DNA of 64,000 nucleotides from Paenibacillus sp. NFR01 (GCF_900111565.1 NZ_FOIK01000002.1:310001-374000), one strand, 5' to 3'; shown: positions 37,292 to 46,752, numbered from the stretch's first letter. Notes: generated from the sequence alone by a model not told the origin. Numbers and translations: made by a program.

Positions 37292-38014
37292 TTACAGCTT
37301 GCACGAGCCGTCCGCGCAGCCGTCGTCTCCGGCATCGGCCGGTCCGGTGCTGCCGAGCACCTGAAGCGCCGGCGATTTCTTTTCCTCCGCCCAGACGGTG
37401 TCCAGCACCTCCGAGAATACCGGTCCCGGCTGTGCTCCGGATACGGCATATTTGTTGTTGAATACAAAGAATGGAACGCCGTTCACGTTCAGCCGCCGTG
37501 CCGCTTCGATATCCGCATCCACCTCTGCGTCGTAATCACCGTTTTTCAGCACGGCCAATACTTCCGCTTCGTCCAAGCCGACTTCGGCAGCGAGCTTCGC
37601 CAGCACCTCATGATCGCCGACATTCAGTGAATCCGTAAAATAAGCGCGCAGCAGACGTTCGTTCAGCTCCGCCTCTTTGCCCTGCGTTTTGGCATAATGG
37701 CTGAGCCGGTGGCCGTCATGCGTGTTGGTCGGCTTCAAGGTATCGAAATTGAACGTGAGCCCTACGCCTCTGGCCTGCTCCGCCAATTGATTATTCATCT
37801 GGACGGCCTGCTCGCGGGCCATTCCGTATTTCAAAGACAACAGCTCATGGATATCTCGCGTTTCGTTAACGCTGGCATTCGGGTCCAGCTCAAAGCTGCG
37901 GAACACCACCTCGACTTGATCCCGGTCAGGGAACTGGCTGAGCGCGTTTTCGAGCCGTCTTTTTCCGATATAACAGAACGGACAGGCATAATCGGACCAA
38001 ACCTCTATTTTCAC
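37292..38014 (-). CDS. DsbA-family oxidoreductase (FrnE-like)
   Basis: 240 aa. VKIEVWSDYACPFCYIGKRRLE gives the thioredoxin-fold CPFC redox pair with no signal peptide, so it is cytosolic. The helical insertion ends in NGVPFFVFNNKYAVSGAQ, typical of the FrnE/2-hydroxychromene isomerase-like group. The tail has a further CADGSCKL pair. GTG start at 38014 is ten bases after GGGAGG. Acts in thiol/disulphide exchange; substrate unknown. Confidence 0.92.
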   Translation of the reverse strand: MKIEVWSDYACPFCYIGKRRLENALSQFPDRDQVEVVFRSFELDPNASVNETRDIHELLSLKYGMAREQAVQMNNQLAEQARGVGLTFNFDTLKPTNTHDGHRLSHYAKTQGKEAELNERLLRAYFTDSLNVGDHEVLAKLAAEVGLDEAEVLAVLKNGDYDAEVDADIEAARRLNVNGVPFFVFNNKYAVSGAQPGPVFSEVLDTVWAEEKKSPALQVLGSTGPADAGDDGCADGSCKL

Positions 38015-38147
38015 TGGATGATTCCTCCCAAGGAATATCGTGCGCATGTGACTACATTACTAAATATACGCCACTTACTATTATATAGTTAACGCGGCAA
38101 AATGACAAACCTTTATCTTGGGCTGCCTGTCCGTAGGGGAGAACGCC

Positions 38148-39428
38148 TCACATGGCCCGATCTTTCGGAGCCACCGGTTTGGTGAACGGACGCGGATCGG
38201 GTTCGAGGCCCAGACTTTCGCGCAGCAGATTATGCAGCTTCGTTCCGATAATCTCCTCCGAATAATGGGCCTGTACATGGTTCAGTGCCGCCGCCCCCAT
38301 CTCCGCGCGCAGCGCCTGATTCCCAAGCAGCGTCTCCAGCGCCGAAGCCAGGGAGGTTCCGTCCAGCTTATCGGCCAAAATTCCGTTCACGCCATGCTGC
38401 ACAAGGCCTCTGACCCCCATGACGTTAAAAGCAACCGTCGGAAGCCCGCAGGCGCCCGCCTCCAGAATGACGAGCGGCAGCCCTTCATAGCGGGAAGGGA
38501 GCACGAACAGCTCCGATATACTGTAGTAACCGGCCAGCACCTCTTTATCGCGGATCGTTCCCAGCAGGATTACCCTGTCCTCCAGTCCCTTGTCTCGGAT
38601 CATTGTCCGCAGGCTCTGCTCGTCCGGCCCGCCGCCGGCGATCAGGATTTTCAGGTTGGGGATATGGCGCAGCTGTTCCGCTGCCGCTACCAGAAACGAG
38701 TGCCCCTTCTGATGCTCGAACAGCCGCCCTACCGTAATGACGTATCGGTTCCCCGGATCAAGGCCCAACTTGGCCAGTGTCTCCTGCCGTTCACGGCGGT
38801 AAAAAATCGCCGAGTTCACGAAATTCGGCAGCAGCCGGATACGTTCTTTCATTGAGCTAAAATGCTTCACCATGCTTGCCTGCTCATCTTCATTAAGCGT
38901 CGTCAAAAAGTTGGCGCGGTGGAGCGTCCGTTTTTTGACCGGCATAATCCATTTATGAATGCTTCCGCCATGATAGGCGGCGATGATCGGAATGTGCAGC
39001 CGGCTGGCTACTGCAGCGAGCCGTTCGAACCGGCCGGAGGCATACTCCTGGGCGTAGATCAGGTCAATGCCGTCGGCGCGCAGGATGTCGGCCAGATCCT
39101 TTTGGATGGTCGAAACATACTGAGAGACAAACTTGCCGATCGGCGTACGGTGGGACAGCGGAATCAGGCAATAGGCCTTATACAGCATGCCCACAGGAAT
39201 AAATTTGATCGTACAATCCACGATCCCGTGCTGGTACGTGCGCACCTCGCTGCCGCGGCGGGTAAAGTTGTATATAGTGGTACGAATACCTTTGCTGTGC
39301 AAGAGACGCGCATAATCGAAAGAAAAATCGTTATGGTACGACTGAACATATTCTTCTTCGCTGAGCCCGAGGCCCTTGACGAAAAAATCTTCAAAGTAAT
39401 TGGTGTGCATGAATATCCCGATATGCAT
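38148..39428 (-). CDS. Glycosyltransferase family 4
   Basis: 426-aa GT-B glycosyltransferase. N-terminal acceptor domain MHIGIFMHTNYFEDFF...; C-terminal domain with ITVGRLFEHQKGHSFLV, ILIAGGGPDEQSLR and LFVLPSRYEGLPLVILEAGACGLPTVAF (the E-x7-E nucleotide-sugar motif). Upstream in-frame codons lack ribosome sites; ATG 39428 follows AGGAGGAGACGTT. Probably makes an exopolysaccharide or glycolipid. The region upstream holds a 61-bp tandem repeat. Confidence 0.92.
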   Translation of the reverse strand: MHIGIFMHTNYFEDFFVKGLGLSEEEYVQSYHNDFSFDYARLLHSKGIRTTIYNFTRRGSEVRTYQHGIVDCTIKFIPVGMLYKAYCLIPLSHRTPIGKFVSQYVSTIQKDLADILRADGIDLIYAQEYASGRFERLAAVASRLHIPIIAAYHGGSIHKWIMPVKKRTLHRANFLTTLNEDEQASMVKHFSSMKERIRLLPNFVNSAIFYRRERQETLAKLGLDPGNRYVITVGRLFEHQKGHSFLVAAAEQLRHIPNLKILIAGGGPDEQSLRTMIRDKGLEDRVILLGTIRDKEVLAGYYSISELFVLPSRYEGLPLVILEAGACGLPTVAFNVMGVRGLVQHGVNGILADKLDGTSLASALETLLGNQALRAEMGAAALNHVQAHYSEEIIGTKLHNLLRESLGLEPDPRPFTKPVAPKDRAM

Positions 39429-39444
39429 AACGTCTCCTCCTAAA

Positions 39445-39685
39445 AGTTTTGATAGCATAAGCTTCTTGAATTTCTTCGCAAAACTTGCTTCGGAAGCATT
39501 CGCTTAGTTTTGATAGCATTACCTTCTTGAATTTCTTCGCAAAACTTGCTTCGGAAGCATTCGCCTAGTTTTGATAGCATAAGCATCTTGAATTTCTTCG
39601 CAAAACTTGCTTCAGAAGCATTCGCTTAGTTTTGATAGCATAAGCATCTTGAATTTCTTCACAAAACTTGCTTCGCTTAGCTTTT
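39445..39685. repeat. 61-bp tandem repeat, about four units, upstream of the GT4 gene
   Basis: AGTTTTGATAGCAT recurs at 39445, 39506, 39567 and 39628, exactly 61 bp apart. The fourth unit lacks the GAAGCATT segment. Each unit contains the palindrome GCTTCGGAAGC (or GCTTCAGAAGC). Since 61 is not a multiple of three, the repeat does not encode a constant peptide. It lies in the 5' leader of the minus-strand glycosyltransferase. Confidence 0.93.
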
Positions 39686-40000
39686 AACATCCATTAAGCA
39701 TCCAGCCGGCCCCGCGAAACATCTTTTCCGCCAGCGCTTCCGCAAAAGCATTTTTCCGTCCGCGGCCAGCCCTTTCCTGTCCCCCTTTTTCCTGCGTACA
39801 GCCTGCCCTTTCCAGTCTCCCTATGCTCCGTCTCGTAGTTGGTTGGCTCCATTATATTCCTTATTTTCCCCCATTAAAGTAAACCAAAGTAGTATATACG
39901 TCCTATAACAAAGCGGGGTAGACTGAAGAGGAATGAAGTAGAGAATGTAGAGAATTGTTAATTCTAGACCAAGCGGTCTTATGAAAAGGAGTCGGCAGCC
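39686..40000. other. Intergenic region upstream of the GT2 gene
   Basis: No gene is seen. GTAGAGAATGTAGAGAATTG near 39940 is a short direct repeat. Promoter-like boxes for the plus strand may lie near TAGTATATACG (39890), but no clear -35 is seen. Confidence 0.35.
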
Positions 40001-40933
40001 ATGCATGAGGTGTCCATTGTCATTCCCACGCGGAACCGGGTGAACGATCTTACCGTATGCATCCGGTCCATCGCCCGGCAAACCGGGCTGGAGCAGGTGT
40101 CCGTCGAGCTGCTGATCGTGGATGACGGCGAGCTTGAACCGCAAACGCTGGAGGCATTCCGTAAAGAGCTGGAGCTGCTGCCGGATGCCGAGCTGCGTTA
40201 TTACAAAAAAACGAGACCGGGCGTCTGGTTGTCCCGATATGAGGCTATGGAAAAAGTCGACGGCGAGATCGTGCTCAGCCTTGACGATGATGCGGAGCTC
40301 GATGACCCGCTGTATATCCGCAAAATGCTCGATACCTACGCGGCCGATCCATCGATCGTCGGCGTTGGCGGAATCGCCAAGGGCATGTCCAGCAGCAAGT
40401 CGGGCAAGCTGCTCGGGCGGCTGACCTTCCAGATGTCCTCCTCCCCCGGCAAACTGTCGGCGAGCACCCTGGCAGGTTCGCTGCTCATGTGGAATGAAGC
40501 GGACGAGCTGTTTGAGACGGATTTTTTTCACGGCTGCAATATGTCCTTCCGGCGGAGCTCGCTGCGCGACATGCAGCCTTACCCGTGGATGACCAGCTAT
40601 GCGGTCGGCGACGACATTTATATGTGCCACCTGGCAAGCAAATACGGCAAGCTGGTGATTAATCCGGCAATGAAGATTACTCACCATGAATCGCCAAGCT
40701 CCCGCGACAAAGCCGGCCGGGTCGCCCGCGCGACCGCGATCAACCACTACTATTTGCTCCATATGCGCAAGGCCAAAGCAAAGCATTACGCCGCCCTGCT
40801 CTGGACGCTCAGCTATTTGACGGTCAAATCGACGCTGAAGCGCAACTTCAACGCGGTCTCGGGTTATGTGTCGGGTATCCTGTTCGTGCTGAATCCGCGG
40901 AAGAACAGGTATCCGGAGTATTTGGCGGAGTGA
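40001..40933 (+). CDS. Glycosyltransferase family 2 (soluble)
   Basis: 310-aa GT-A glycosyltransferase. HEVSIVIPTRNRVNDL starts the nucleotide-sugar domain, and VLSLDDDAELDD carries the DxD. HGCNMSFRR and GDDIYMCHLASKYGK follow. AAAAGGAG precedes the ATG. The nearby GT4 gene is on the opposite strand. Likely an exopolysaccharide or glycan-modifying enzyme; no membrane helices except a weak C-terminal one. Confidence 0.9.
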   Translation: MHEVSIVIPTRNRVNDLTVCIRSIARQTGLEQVSVELLIVDDGELEPQTLEAFRKELELLPDAELRYYKKTRPGVWLSRYEAMEKVDGEIVLSLDDDAELDDPLYIRKMLDTYAADPSIVGVGGIAKGMSSSKSGKLLGRLTFQMSSSPGKLSASTLAGSLLMWNEADELFETDFFHGCNMSFRRSSLRDMQPYPWMTSYAVGDDIYMCHLASKYGKLVINPAMKITHHESPSSRDKAGRVARATAINHYYLLHMRKAKAKHYAALLWTLSYLTVKSTLKRNFNAVSGYVSGILFVLNPRKNRYPEYLAE

Positions 40934-40977
40934 AACAATTGTTAATCAAAGGAACCGTCCGGGAATAACACCTGACA

Positions 40978-41161
40978 CTTACGGACCTGAGCGCCGCTAT
41001 TTGGACAAAATCATCCTAATTTTCTAGCTTGCGGACATCAGAGCCGTTATTTTGGATTATCGGGTGATTTTGAGACGAATTTATCGAAATAAGGGCTCCT
41101 GGGTCCGTTAGTCTGGGAAATAACACTTATTTCTGAAATTAACGGCTCTGGTGTCACTATC
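40978..41161. repeat. Four-armed palindromic intergenic element, copy C
   Basis: 184 bp, the most diverged copy. Forward arms begin at 40978 (CTTACGGACCTGAG) and 41028; inverted arms end at 41111 and about 41161, where the last bases read GTGTCACTATCG instead of GTCCGTTAG. The second spacer contains GAAATAACACTTATTTC. Lies between convergent GT2 and YhgE genes. Confidence 0.88.
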
Positions 41162-41246
41162 GTATGATACACTGCCCTAACAATAGGCCTGCGCCATGCA
41201 ATGGAACGGTGTTCACGGGTTGAAGATAGCAAGTTGCATCAAAAAC

Positions 41247-41298
41247 AAAAAAACACCCTCCCGCTTGGTCCATTTGGACCCGCCTGGAGGGTGTTTTT
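41247..41298. terminator. Bidirectional terminator
   Basis: AAAAACACCCTCC and GGAGGGTGTTTTT around a GC-rich loop. It ends the YhgE operon and the plus-strand transcript. Confidence 0.87.
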
Positions 41299-41314
41299 GT
41301 TCACGCAATTACTC

Positions 41315-43414
41315 TTAGGCCGTCAGCTCTTTCATCGCCGCTCCGTCGCTGCCGCGCGGAATCTGCCGTACAAAGTAGAACAGCGTGCAGAGCAGGAAGA
41401 ATAGCGCATAGCTGAGCAAGTATCCGGCTTGGTGCCACATCAACGAGTAATCGCCGCTGGCGATGATCGCCTTGAAGCCGGTGATGCTGTGCGTCATCGG
41501 GAGCCATGGGTTGATGGCCTGCATCCACTTCGGCAGCAGCTCCAGCGGGAACGTGCCCGCGCTGGACGTCAGCTGGAAGATCATCAGGACAATCGCCAGG
41601 AAGCGGCCCGGATTATCCAGCCAGGTGACCAGCGCCTGAATGATCATCGTAAAGGTAAAGCTTGCGATTAAAGTAAAGAGGAAGAAATACGGAATGCTTC
41701 GCACATCCAGCTTCAGGCCGTACAGCAAGACGATGTCGGCCAAGACAGACTGCGCGATGCTGACCATTATGAATGTCAGCGTCCGGCTGAAGAACCGGCC
41801 CATCGGCGAAGCGCCGGGAACCGCCGATTCCCGCAGGGAGAATACCGCCGTGAAGACGAGCGCGCCTACAAACAGTGCCAGCGACAAGAAATACGGCGCG
41901 ATCCCGAGGCCGTAATGATCCAGCTTGTAGTCGGTTTTCTCGACAAGTTTGACCGGCTCGGCAAACATGTTGACCGTGCTGTCATCCGATTTGACATCCG
42001 ACGTTTCGGTTGCCGCATCGTTCAGCTTGGTCGCGAGCTCACCGGTGCCGTCCGCCAGCTTGCCCGCACCGGCAGTCAGTTCGCCCGCGCCGCTCGTCAG
42101 CTTGCCGGCGCCTTCCTGCAGTCCGTCCACACCGCCGGCCAGCCTGCTAAGCCCTTGCTCCAGCTGCGTCGTACCCGCAGCGACGGAGACTGCGCCAGCG
42201 GCGACTTTCTTGCCGCCCGCCGCGGCATCGTCCAGCTTCGCGCCGAAGGCATCCAGCCCGGCCGCCAGCTTGGCATTGCCGTCCGCGAGCTTTGCCGCGC
42301 CGGCATACAGCAGCTGCTGGCCGGCATCCAGCTTGCCGCTGCCCGCCAGCAGCTGCGACTGCCCGTCATGCAGCTGGCCGGCGCCTGCTGCAACCTGCTG
42401 GCTGGCCGCCAGCAATTGCTTGAACTGTGCGTTGTCGGCAAGCCCCGGGGTCGCCGCCATCATCTGTTCAAGCCCTTTGGCGACCTGCTCCGCGCCGGCC
42501 GCCAGCTCGCCGCTGGCCGCTTCGGACGCGCCCAGCCCGGACTTCAACTGCCCGCTGGCGTCTTTGGCCGACGCCAGCCCGTCCTTCAGCGCCGCCGCGC
42601 CGTCACTGGCATCGTCAGCACCGGCCTGCAGCTGCTTGCCGGCGGCAGCCAGCTGGTTCAGCCCGCCGGACAGGTCGCCGGCGCCGCTGCTGAGCGCGCT
42701 TGTGCCCTGCTCCAGCGTACCCGCGCCGCTGTGAAGCTTCTGGATGCCGCTCATCAGCTCGGAAGTGCCGCTGGTCAGCTTGCTCAAATTGCTTTTGAGC
42801 GTCGCGAGGCCCTGATTCAGCTTGCCGGCGCCCTCTTGCAGTTGACTCGCGCCGCTGCCTGCATCGCCAAGTCCGGAGGCGATGGTGTCAACTTGCTCAA
42901 ACATGCTGCGTGTATAAGCTTCCGTGATTTGCGCGGACAGCTTCGATTTCAGTTCTTTCATCGCCGAGTTGCCGATCTGGCCGGCAATATAGTTATAATC
43001 GCTGTTCGGCTCGAACACGATCTCCGATTGCACCGGATGCTCTTCCGTCAGCGTTGTAGCATTTTTCGAAAAATCCGCAGGAATCGTAATCGTCATATAA
43101 TACCGGTTATGCGCCATTCCGTCTTCGGCTTCGGCAGCATTGACAAAACTCCATTTGAAGTCGTCATTGCCCTTCAGCTCATTCACGAAATCCTTGCCCG
43201 CATCCATCGCTTTGCCCCCGTACACCGCGCCTTCATCAAGATTGACGACGGCGATCGGCAGCTTGTCGGTTTTGCCGTAGGGATCCCACGAAGCGTCGAT
43301 CAGGAAGCTGCTGTACAGCATCGGCAGCAGGGCTACGCCAAGCAGCGTCAGCAAGATCATCGGCTTCTTGGCAATGATCTTCAGTTCCTTCCAAAATACA
43401 TGTATAGCCTTCAT
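41315..43414 (-). CDS. YhgE/Pip-family membrane protein (ABC-2-like)
   Basis: 699 aa. An N-terminal helix (MILLTLLGVALLPMLYSSFLI) and YhgE/Pip N-terminal domain are followed by about 300 residues of G-A-x-x-L-x-x-G heptad-like repeats predicted as extracellular coiled rods. The ABC-2-type C-terminus has five or six helices. Relatives include the phage-infection protein Pip and YhgE; they are surface proteins sometimes serving as phage receptors or in virulence-factor export. An adjacent TetR gene probably controls it. Confidence 0.92.
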   Translation of the reverse strand: MKAIHVFWKELKIIAKKPMILLTLLGVALLPMLYSSFLIDASWDPYGKTDKLPIAVVNLDEGAVYGGKAMDAGKDFVNELKGNDDFKWSFVNAAEAEDGMAHNRYYMTITIPADFSKNATTLTEEHPVQSEIVFEPNSDYNYIAGQIGNSAMKELKSKLSAQITEAYTRSMFEQVDTIASGLGDAGSGASQLQEGAGKLNQGLATLKSNLSKLTSGTSELMSGIQKLHSGAGTLEQGTSALSSGAGDLSGGLNQLAAAGKQLQAGADDASDGAAALKDGLASAKDASGQLKSGLGASEAASGELAAGAEQVAKGLEQMMAATPGLADNAQFKQLLAASQQVAAGAGQLHDGQSQLLAGSGKLDAGQQLLYAGAAKLADGNAKLAAGLDAFGAKLDDAAAGGKKVAAGAVSVAAGTTQLEQGLSRLAGGVDGLQEGAGKLTSGAGELTAGAGKLADGTGELATKLNDAATETSDVKSDDSTVNMFAEPVKLVEKTDYKLDHYGLGIAPYFLSLALFVGALVFTAVFSLRESAVPGASPMGRFFSRTLTFIMVSIAQSVLADIVLLYGLKLDVRSIPYFFLFTLIASFTFTMIIQALVTWLDNPGRFLAIVLMIFQLTSSAGTFPLELLPKWMQAINPWLPMTHSITGFKAIIASGDYSLMWHQAGYLLSYALFFLLCTLFYFVRQIPRGSDGAAMKELTA

Positions 43415-43459
43415 CTCCGTAACACCTCTATTTGTATTTTTGAATGATTGACCGTTTTT

Positions 43460-43471
43460 GTAAATTAGTCA
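43460..43471 (-). promoter_or_regulatory. Putative TetR operator near yhgE
   Basis: On the minus strand TGACTAATTTAC (43471-43460), followed by GGTCAATC. The same TGACTAA(A/T)T(G/T)AC motif occurs at 44152-44141 in front of the TetR gene. Confidence 0.5.
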
Positions 43472-43516
43472 CTCTATATGATAAAAAATAGCCTTTGCAG
43501 GCTAGGATTGTTGCCG

Positions 43517-44089
43517 TCACACAAGCAGGCCGTTCGAAATAAACAAAATCATATGCTCCTTGATCCGGGACTTGTCCAGCGGCTCGTGCAGCTTGTTCCA
43601 TTCCCGGGTGAGCGCAAGGTACATTTGCAGGATCATAAACGCCACAACGCTGGAGTCGCAGGATTTAACTTCGCCGTTAGCCATGGCCTCATCAATCTGT
43701 CCCTGAAGAAAATCAAGCGCGAACACTTCGAGCCGCACAATGCCTTCCATCGCCTGCACGGTGCCGATATCCCGCACCTCCTGCGCCAGCTTGGCAAACA
43801 GCTCATGGTCCGAACGAAATTCCAGGATCGAATCGAGCAGGTTCAGCAGCTTCTGGATAAAGCTCGTGTTTTCCGCGGCCACCCGGTTCATCACCGTCGT
43901 CAGCTCCTGCGCCGCTTTGCCCAGAATTTCCTCGAACAACTCTTCCTTCGTTTTGAAAAACGTATATATGGTGCCTTTGCCCACATTCGCGATTCTCGAT
44001 ACCTGCTCCATGGTCGTCGCCTTGTAGCCGTATTGGACAAATGACTGGGTCGCCGCCTTCAAAATCTGCGCCTTGCGGTCAATTGACAT
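43517..44089 (-). CDS. TetR/AcrR-family transcriptional regulator
   Basis: 190 aa. N-terminal HTH: ILKAATQSFVQYGYKATTMEQVSRIANVGKGTIYTFFKTKEELF, then an all-helical ligand-binding C-terminus. It lies about 100 bases upstream of yhgE in the same direction, and shared operator-like sites stand before both genes, so it likely represses itself and yhgE. Inducer unknown. Confidence 0.93.
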   Translation of the reverse strand: MSIDRKAQILKAATQSFVQYGYKATTMEQVSRIANVGKGTIYTFFKTKEELFEEILGKAAQELTTVMNRVAAENTSFIQKLLNLLDSILEFRSDHELFAKLAQEVRDIGTVQAMEGIVRLEVFALDFLQGQIDEAMANGEVKSCDSSVVAFMILQMYLALTREWNKLHEPLDKSRIKEHMILFISNGLLV

Positions 44090-44140
44090 GGTTAAGCCCT
44101 CTTTTCTTGCCGTTTACAAACTGACCAAAACACATTTACA

Positions 44141-44152
44141 GTCATTTAGTCA
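44141..44152 (-). promoter_or_regulatory. Putative TetR operator in the tetR-apbE intergenic region
   Basis: TGACTAAATGAC on the minus strand at 44152-44141, with further GGTCA half-sites at 44156 and near 44123 (CTGACC). The location between tetR (-) and apbE (+) could affect both promoters. Confidence 0.5.
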
Positions 44153-44316
44153 ATCGGTCAATGAATAATGTAGCATGTTCCGTACAAAATAACAACCCTC
44201 CGGCTAAATGCCTGGAATGTGATGAAAATTATTCCCCATACCCAGTTGATATGGGGTATTATAATACAGATGTTTATTTTCGCTTTCTAGAAAGACTACA
44301 ATTATGGATGGTGGAC

Positions 44317-45450
44317 ATGTTGAACAAAAAAAAGACGCTGAAACAGGCGGCAATCGTCATGGTGAGCGCACTGTCGCTGAGTCTCGCACTCGCCGCTTGC
44401 GGTAAAGATAACAATGCCGGAAACACCGGAAATTCGGGAAATGCTGCCGAGAATTCGGGTAAAGCCGTAGTGGCCGAAGAAAACGGCACCAAATCGATCG
44501 CGCAAACCTTCTATATTTATGATACCGTCGTCAATATCAAAGTATTCGGTGACAAAGCCACCCAAAAGAACATGGACGATATTGAGCAGATGCTGGAGCG
44601 CATGGACACCGAGTTCAGCCGCACCAAAGAGGACGGCGAGCTGTATGCAGTAAATCGTGCCGCAGGCAAAGAAGCCGTGAAAGTATCCGACGAGACGCTG
44701 GACGTCGTGAAGCAGTCGATTGCATACGCCAAAGAAATGGACGGGCTGTTCGATCCGACCATCGGTCCGCTGGTGGATCTGTGGGCGATTGGCGAAGGCG
44801 GAGAATCGGTGCCGCCCCAAGACGAAATCGACAAAGCAAAAGCTTTGACGAATTACAAGGATGTCATTATCGACGAGAATGCCAAGACCGTCAAGCTGGC
44901 CCGCGAAGGCATGGTGCTTGATATGGGCGGGATCGGCAAAGGTTACGCCGCCGACCGTATCGCCGAATACCTGAAAGCGCAAGGACTCGACAGCGCCATG
45001 ATCAACCTCGGCGGCAGCAGCATCATCGCCCTCGGCAACAAGCCGAACGGCTCGCCTTGGAACATCGGCCTGCAGGATCCGGACCAAAGCCGCGGCACCC
45101 AGCTCGGTACGATCAAAATCTCCAACGAAGTGATCGACGCCTCCGGGGTCTATGAACGCTTCTTCATGCAGGATGGCGTGCGTTACCACCATATCCTGGA
45201 TCCGCGCACCGGTTTCCCGGCGCAAAACGGCCTCAAGAGCCTCACGATCATGAGCCCGAACGCAACGGATGCCGACGCGCTGTCGACCGGCGTATTCCTG
45301 ATGGGCCTGGAAGACGGCATGAAATACCTGGAATCTCTGCCGGAGAAGATTGATGCCTTCTTCATCACCGACGACAACAAAATTTATGCAACCTCCGGTC
45401 TGCGTGACCGCCTGATCATTACCGATCCCACTTACAGCTTCGGCAACTAA
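44317..45450 (+). CDS. apbE: FAD:protein FMN transferase, ApbE family lipoprotein
   Basis: 377 aa. MLNKKKTLKQ + hydrophobic stretch + lipobox LAAC gives a membrane-anchored lipoprotein. The ApbE domain has MDTEFSRTKEDGELYAVNRAAG, VLDMGGIGKGYAADRIAEYL, INLGGSSIIALGNK and HHILDPRTGFPA. ApbE attaches FMN to Thr of extracellular flavoproteins using Mg. The start is uncertain because the upstream GATGGTGGAC is a poor ribosome site and alternative codons lie at 44308 and 44311. Followed by a terminator. Confidence 0.92.
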   Translation: MLNKKKTLKQAAIVMVSALSLSLALAACGKDNNAGNTGNSGNAAENSGKAVVAEENGTKSIAQTFYIYDTVVNIKVFGDKATQKNMDDIEQMLERMDTEFSRTKEDGELYAVNRAAGKEAVKVSDETLDVVKQSIAYAKEMDGLFDPTIGPLVDLWAIGEGGESVPPQDEIDKAKALTNYKDVIIDENAKTVKLAREGMVLDMGGIGKGYAADRIAEYLKAQGLDSAMINLGGSSIIALGNKPNGSPWNIGLQDPDQSRGTQLGTIKISNEVIDASGVYERFFMQDGVRYHHILDPRTGFPAQNGLKSLTIMSPNATDADALSTGVFLMGLEDGMKYLESLPEKIDAFFITDDNKIYATSGLRDRLIITDPTYSFGN

Positions 45451-45464
45451 GCCCTTGCAAGATC

Positions 45465-45512
45465 ACAAAACCCCGTATCCGCCTGCTTTGGCGGGGACGG
45501 GGTTTTATTTTG
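45465..45512. terminator. Bidirectional terminator
   Basis: ACAAAACCCCGT and ACGGGGTTTTAT pair around a GC-rich loop, between convergent apbE and HAD genes. Confidence 0.85.
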
Positions 45513-45525
45513 TCCGGAATCGCGT

Positions 45526-46254
45526 TTACAGCAGCGGCAGCTTGGCAAACTCCGCGTAATCGGCAAAGGTAAAGGTTGGACGGTGATCGCTGCCCGGCTG
45601 TCGGCCGCGCGGATTGTACCAGCAGACCTTCCAGCCCGCTTCCAGCGCGCCAACGACATCATTGGCCCACGTATCGCCGACATACAGCGAATGCTCCGGG
45701 GCCGTGCCGGTCTTTTCATTCACGTACCGGAATATCCGCGGGTCCGGCTTGGCCAGCCCCACCGCATCGGAAATGAAAATATGCTCCGGCGGAATCAGCT
45801 TATCAACGCCTAAGCCGCGCAGCTTGGCACTCTGATGCTCCTCCGGCCCGTTCGTGATGATGCCAACAGTTATTCCCAGCGCAATAAAGCGCTCCAATTG
45901 CTCCTTGACCCCTTCGATCATGTCGATCGTATACTGCCGGCCGATATAGGAAGCCTGCACGCGCTCCGACTGCTCGCGGCTGAGTCCCAACCCGAATTCT
46001 TCAAACGCATATTCCAAGCGGAGGACCCGCGTCTCTTCCAGCTCCAGCTCGCCGTGCAAATATTTCGGCCACAAAAGGTCGCTGTGATGCCGTACCCGGT
46101 AAAACAGCTCCGCATAATCCAAGACGGATTCATCCGGGGCCAGTACCTCGCGCACTGCCTCCCGGAACGGCACCAGATGATCGTACAGCGTGTCGTCCAG
46201 ATCAAAGAAAATCCCCGGCTTTCCGCCGGTGTTGCTGTTATGGCTCGTGTTCAC
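45526..46254 (-). CDS. HAD-family hydrolase (YjjG-like)
   Basis: 242 aa. HAD motifs: FFDLDDTLYDH (I), VGIITNGPEEH (II), KPDPRIF (III) and SLYVGDTWANDVVGA (IV), with a helical cap. Resembles YjjG/pyrimidine 5'-nucleotidase-type phosphatases. Cytosolic. Lies about 20 bases downstream of a GNAT gene in the same direction. Confidence 0.9.
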   Translation of the reverse strand: MNTSHNSNTGGKPGIFFDLDDTLYDHLVPFREAVREVLAPDESVLDYAELFYRVRHHSDLLWPKYLHGELELEETRVLRLEYAFEEFGLGLSREQSERVQASYIGRQYTIDMIEGVKEQLERFIALGITVGIITNGPEEHQSAKLRGLGVDKLIPPEHIFISDAVGLAKPDPRIFRYVNEKTGTAPEHSLYVGDTWANDVVGALEAGWKVCWYNPRGRQPGSDHRPTFTFADYAEFAKLPLL

Positions 46255-46275
46255 TTGTTATGCGCTCCTTGCTGT

Positions 46276-46752
46276 TCATCCTTTTTTGAAAAACAGGTTG
46301 TACGTGTAGAACTCATCGTCCCGCACATATCCCTTCGCTTCATACAAACGCTGGGCGGTGAAATTGTCCGTCATCGTCGTCAGCGTCAGTCCTTTGGTTC
46401 CGGTTGCAGCAGCAAAGGCTTCCGCGCCTTCCAGCAGCATCGGCCCGATCCCTTGGCCGCGGACATCCGCAGCGACAAAAAGATCGTTCAATATCCACAG
46501 CCGCTGGACGGTCACCGAAGAGAATGAAGGATAAAGCTGCGTAAACCCGCCATACTCTCGCTCCGCCCCTTCTCCGGTTACCGCCGCAAAAATCACCGAC
46601 TCCTCCGCTTCCAGCCGCGCCCGCACAAAATCCAGCGCAGCCCGCACATCCGATTGCTGCCCGTAATACACCCGGTACTGATCAAACAGCGGCGCCACCC
46701 GCTCCGCATCCTGAAGCTCCACACGTTCCAGCCGATACACGCTCATATCCAT
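46276..46752 (-). CDS. GNAT-family N-acetyltransferase
   Basis: 158 aa. LNDLFVAADVRGQGIGPMLLEGAEAFA carries the R-G-Q-G-I-G CoA loop, and NFTAQRLYEAKGY the C-terminal part. Start chosen at MDMSVYRLERV, near AGGAAAGCGGGA. Just upstream of the HAD gene; a small co-transcribed group with the phosphoesterase is likely. Confidence 0.9.
   Translation of the reverse strand: MDMSVYRLERVELQDAERVAPLFDQYRVYYGQQSDVRAALDFVRARLEAEESVIFAAVTGEGAEREYGGFTQLYPSFSSVTVQRLWILNDLFVAADVRGQGIGPMLLEGAEAFAAATGTKGLTLTTMTDNFTAQRLYEAKGYVRDDEFYTYNLFFKKG

Noticed and set aside
41915..43447. 510-aa plus-strand ORF opposite yhgE
   Set aside because: Low-complexity antisense of the heptad-repeat region, no start signal.
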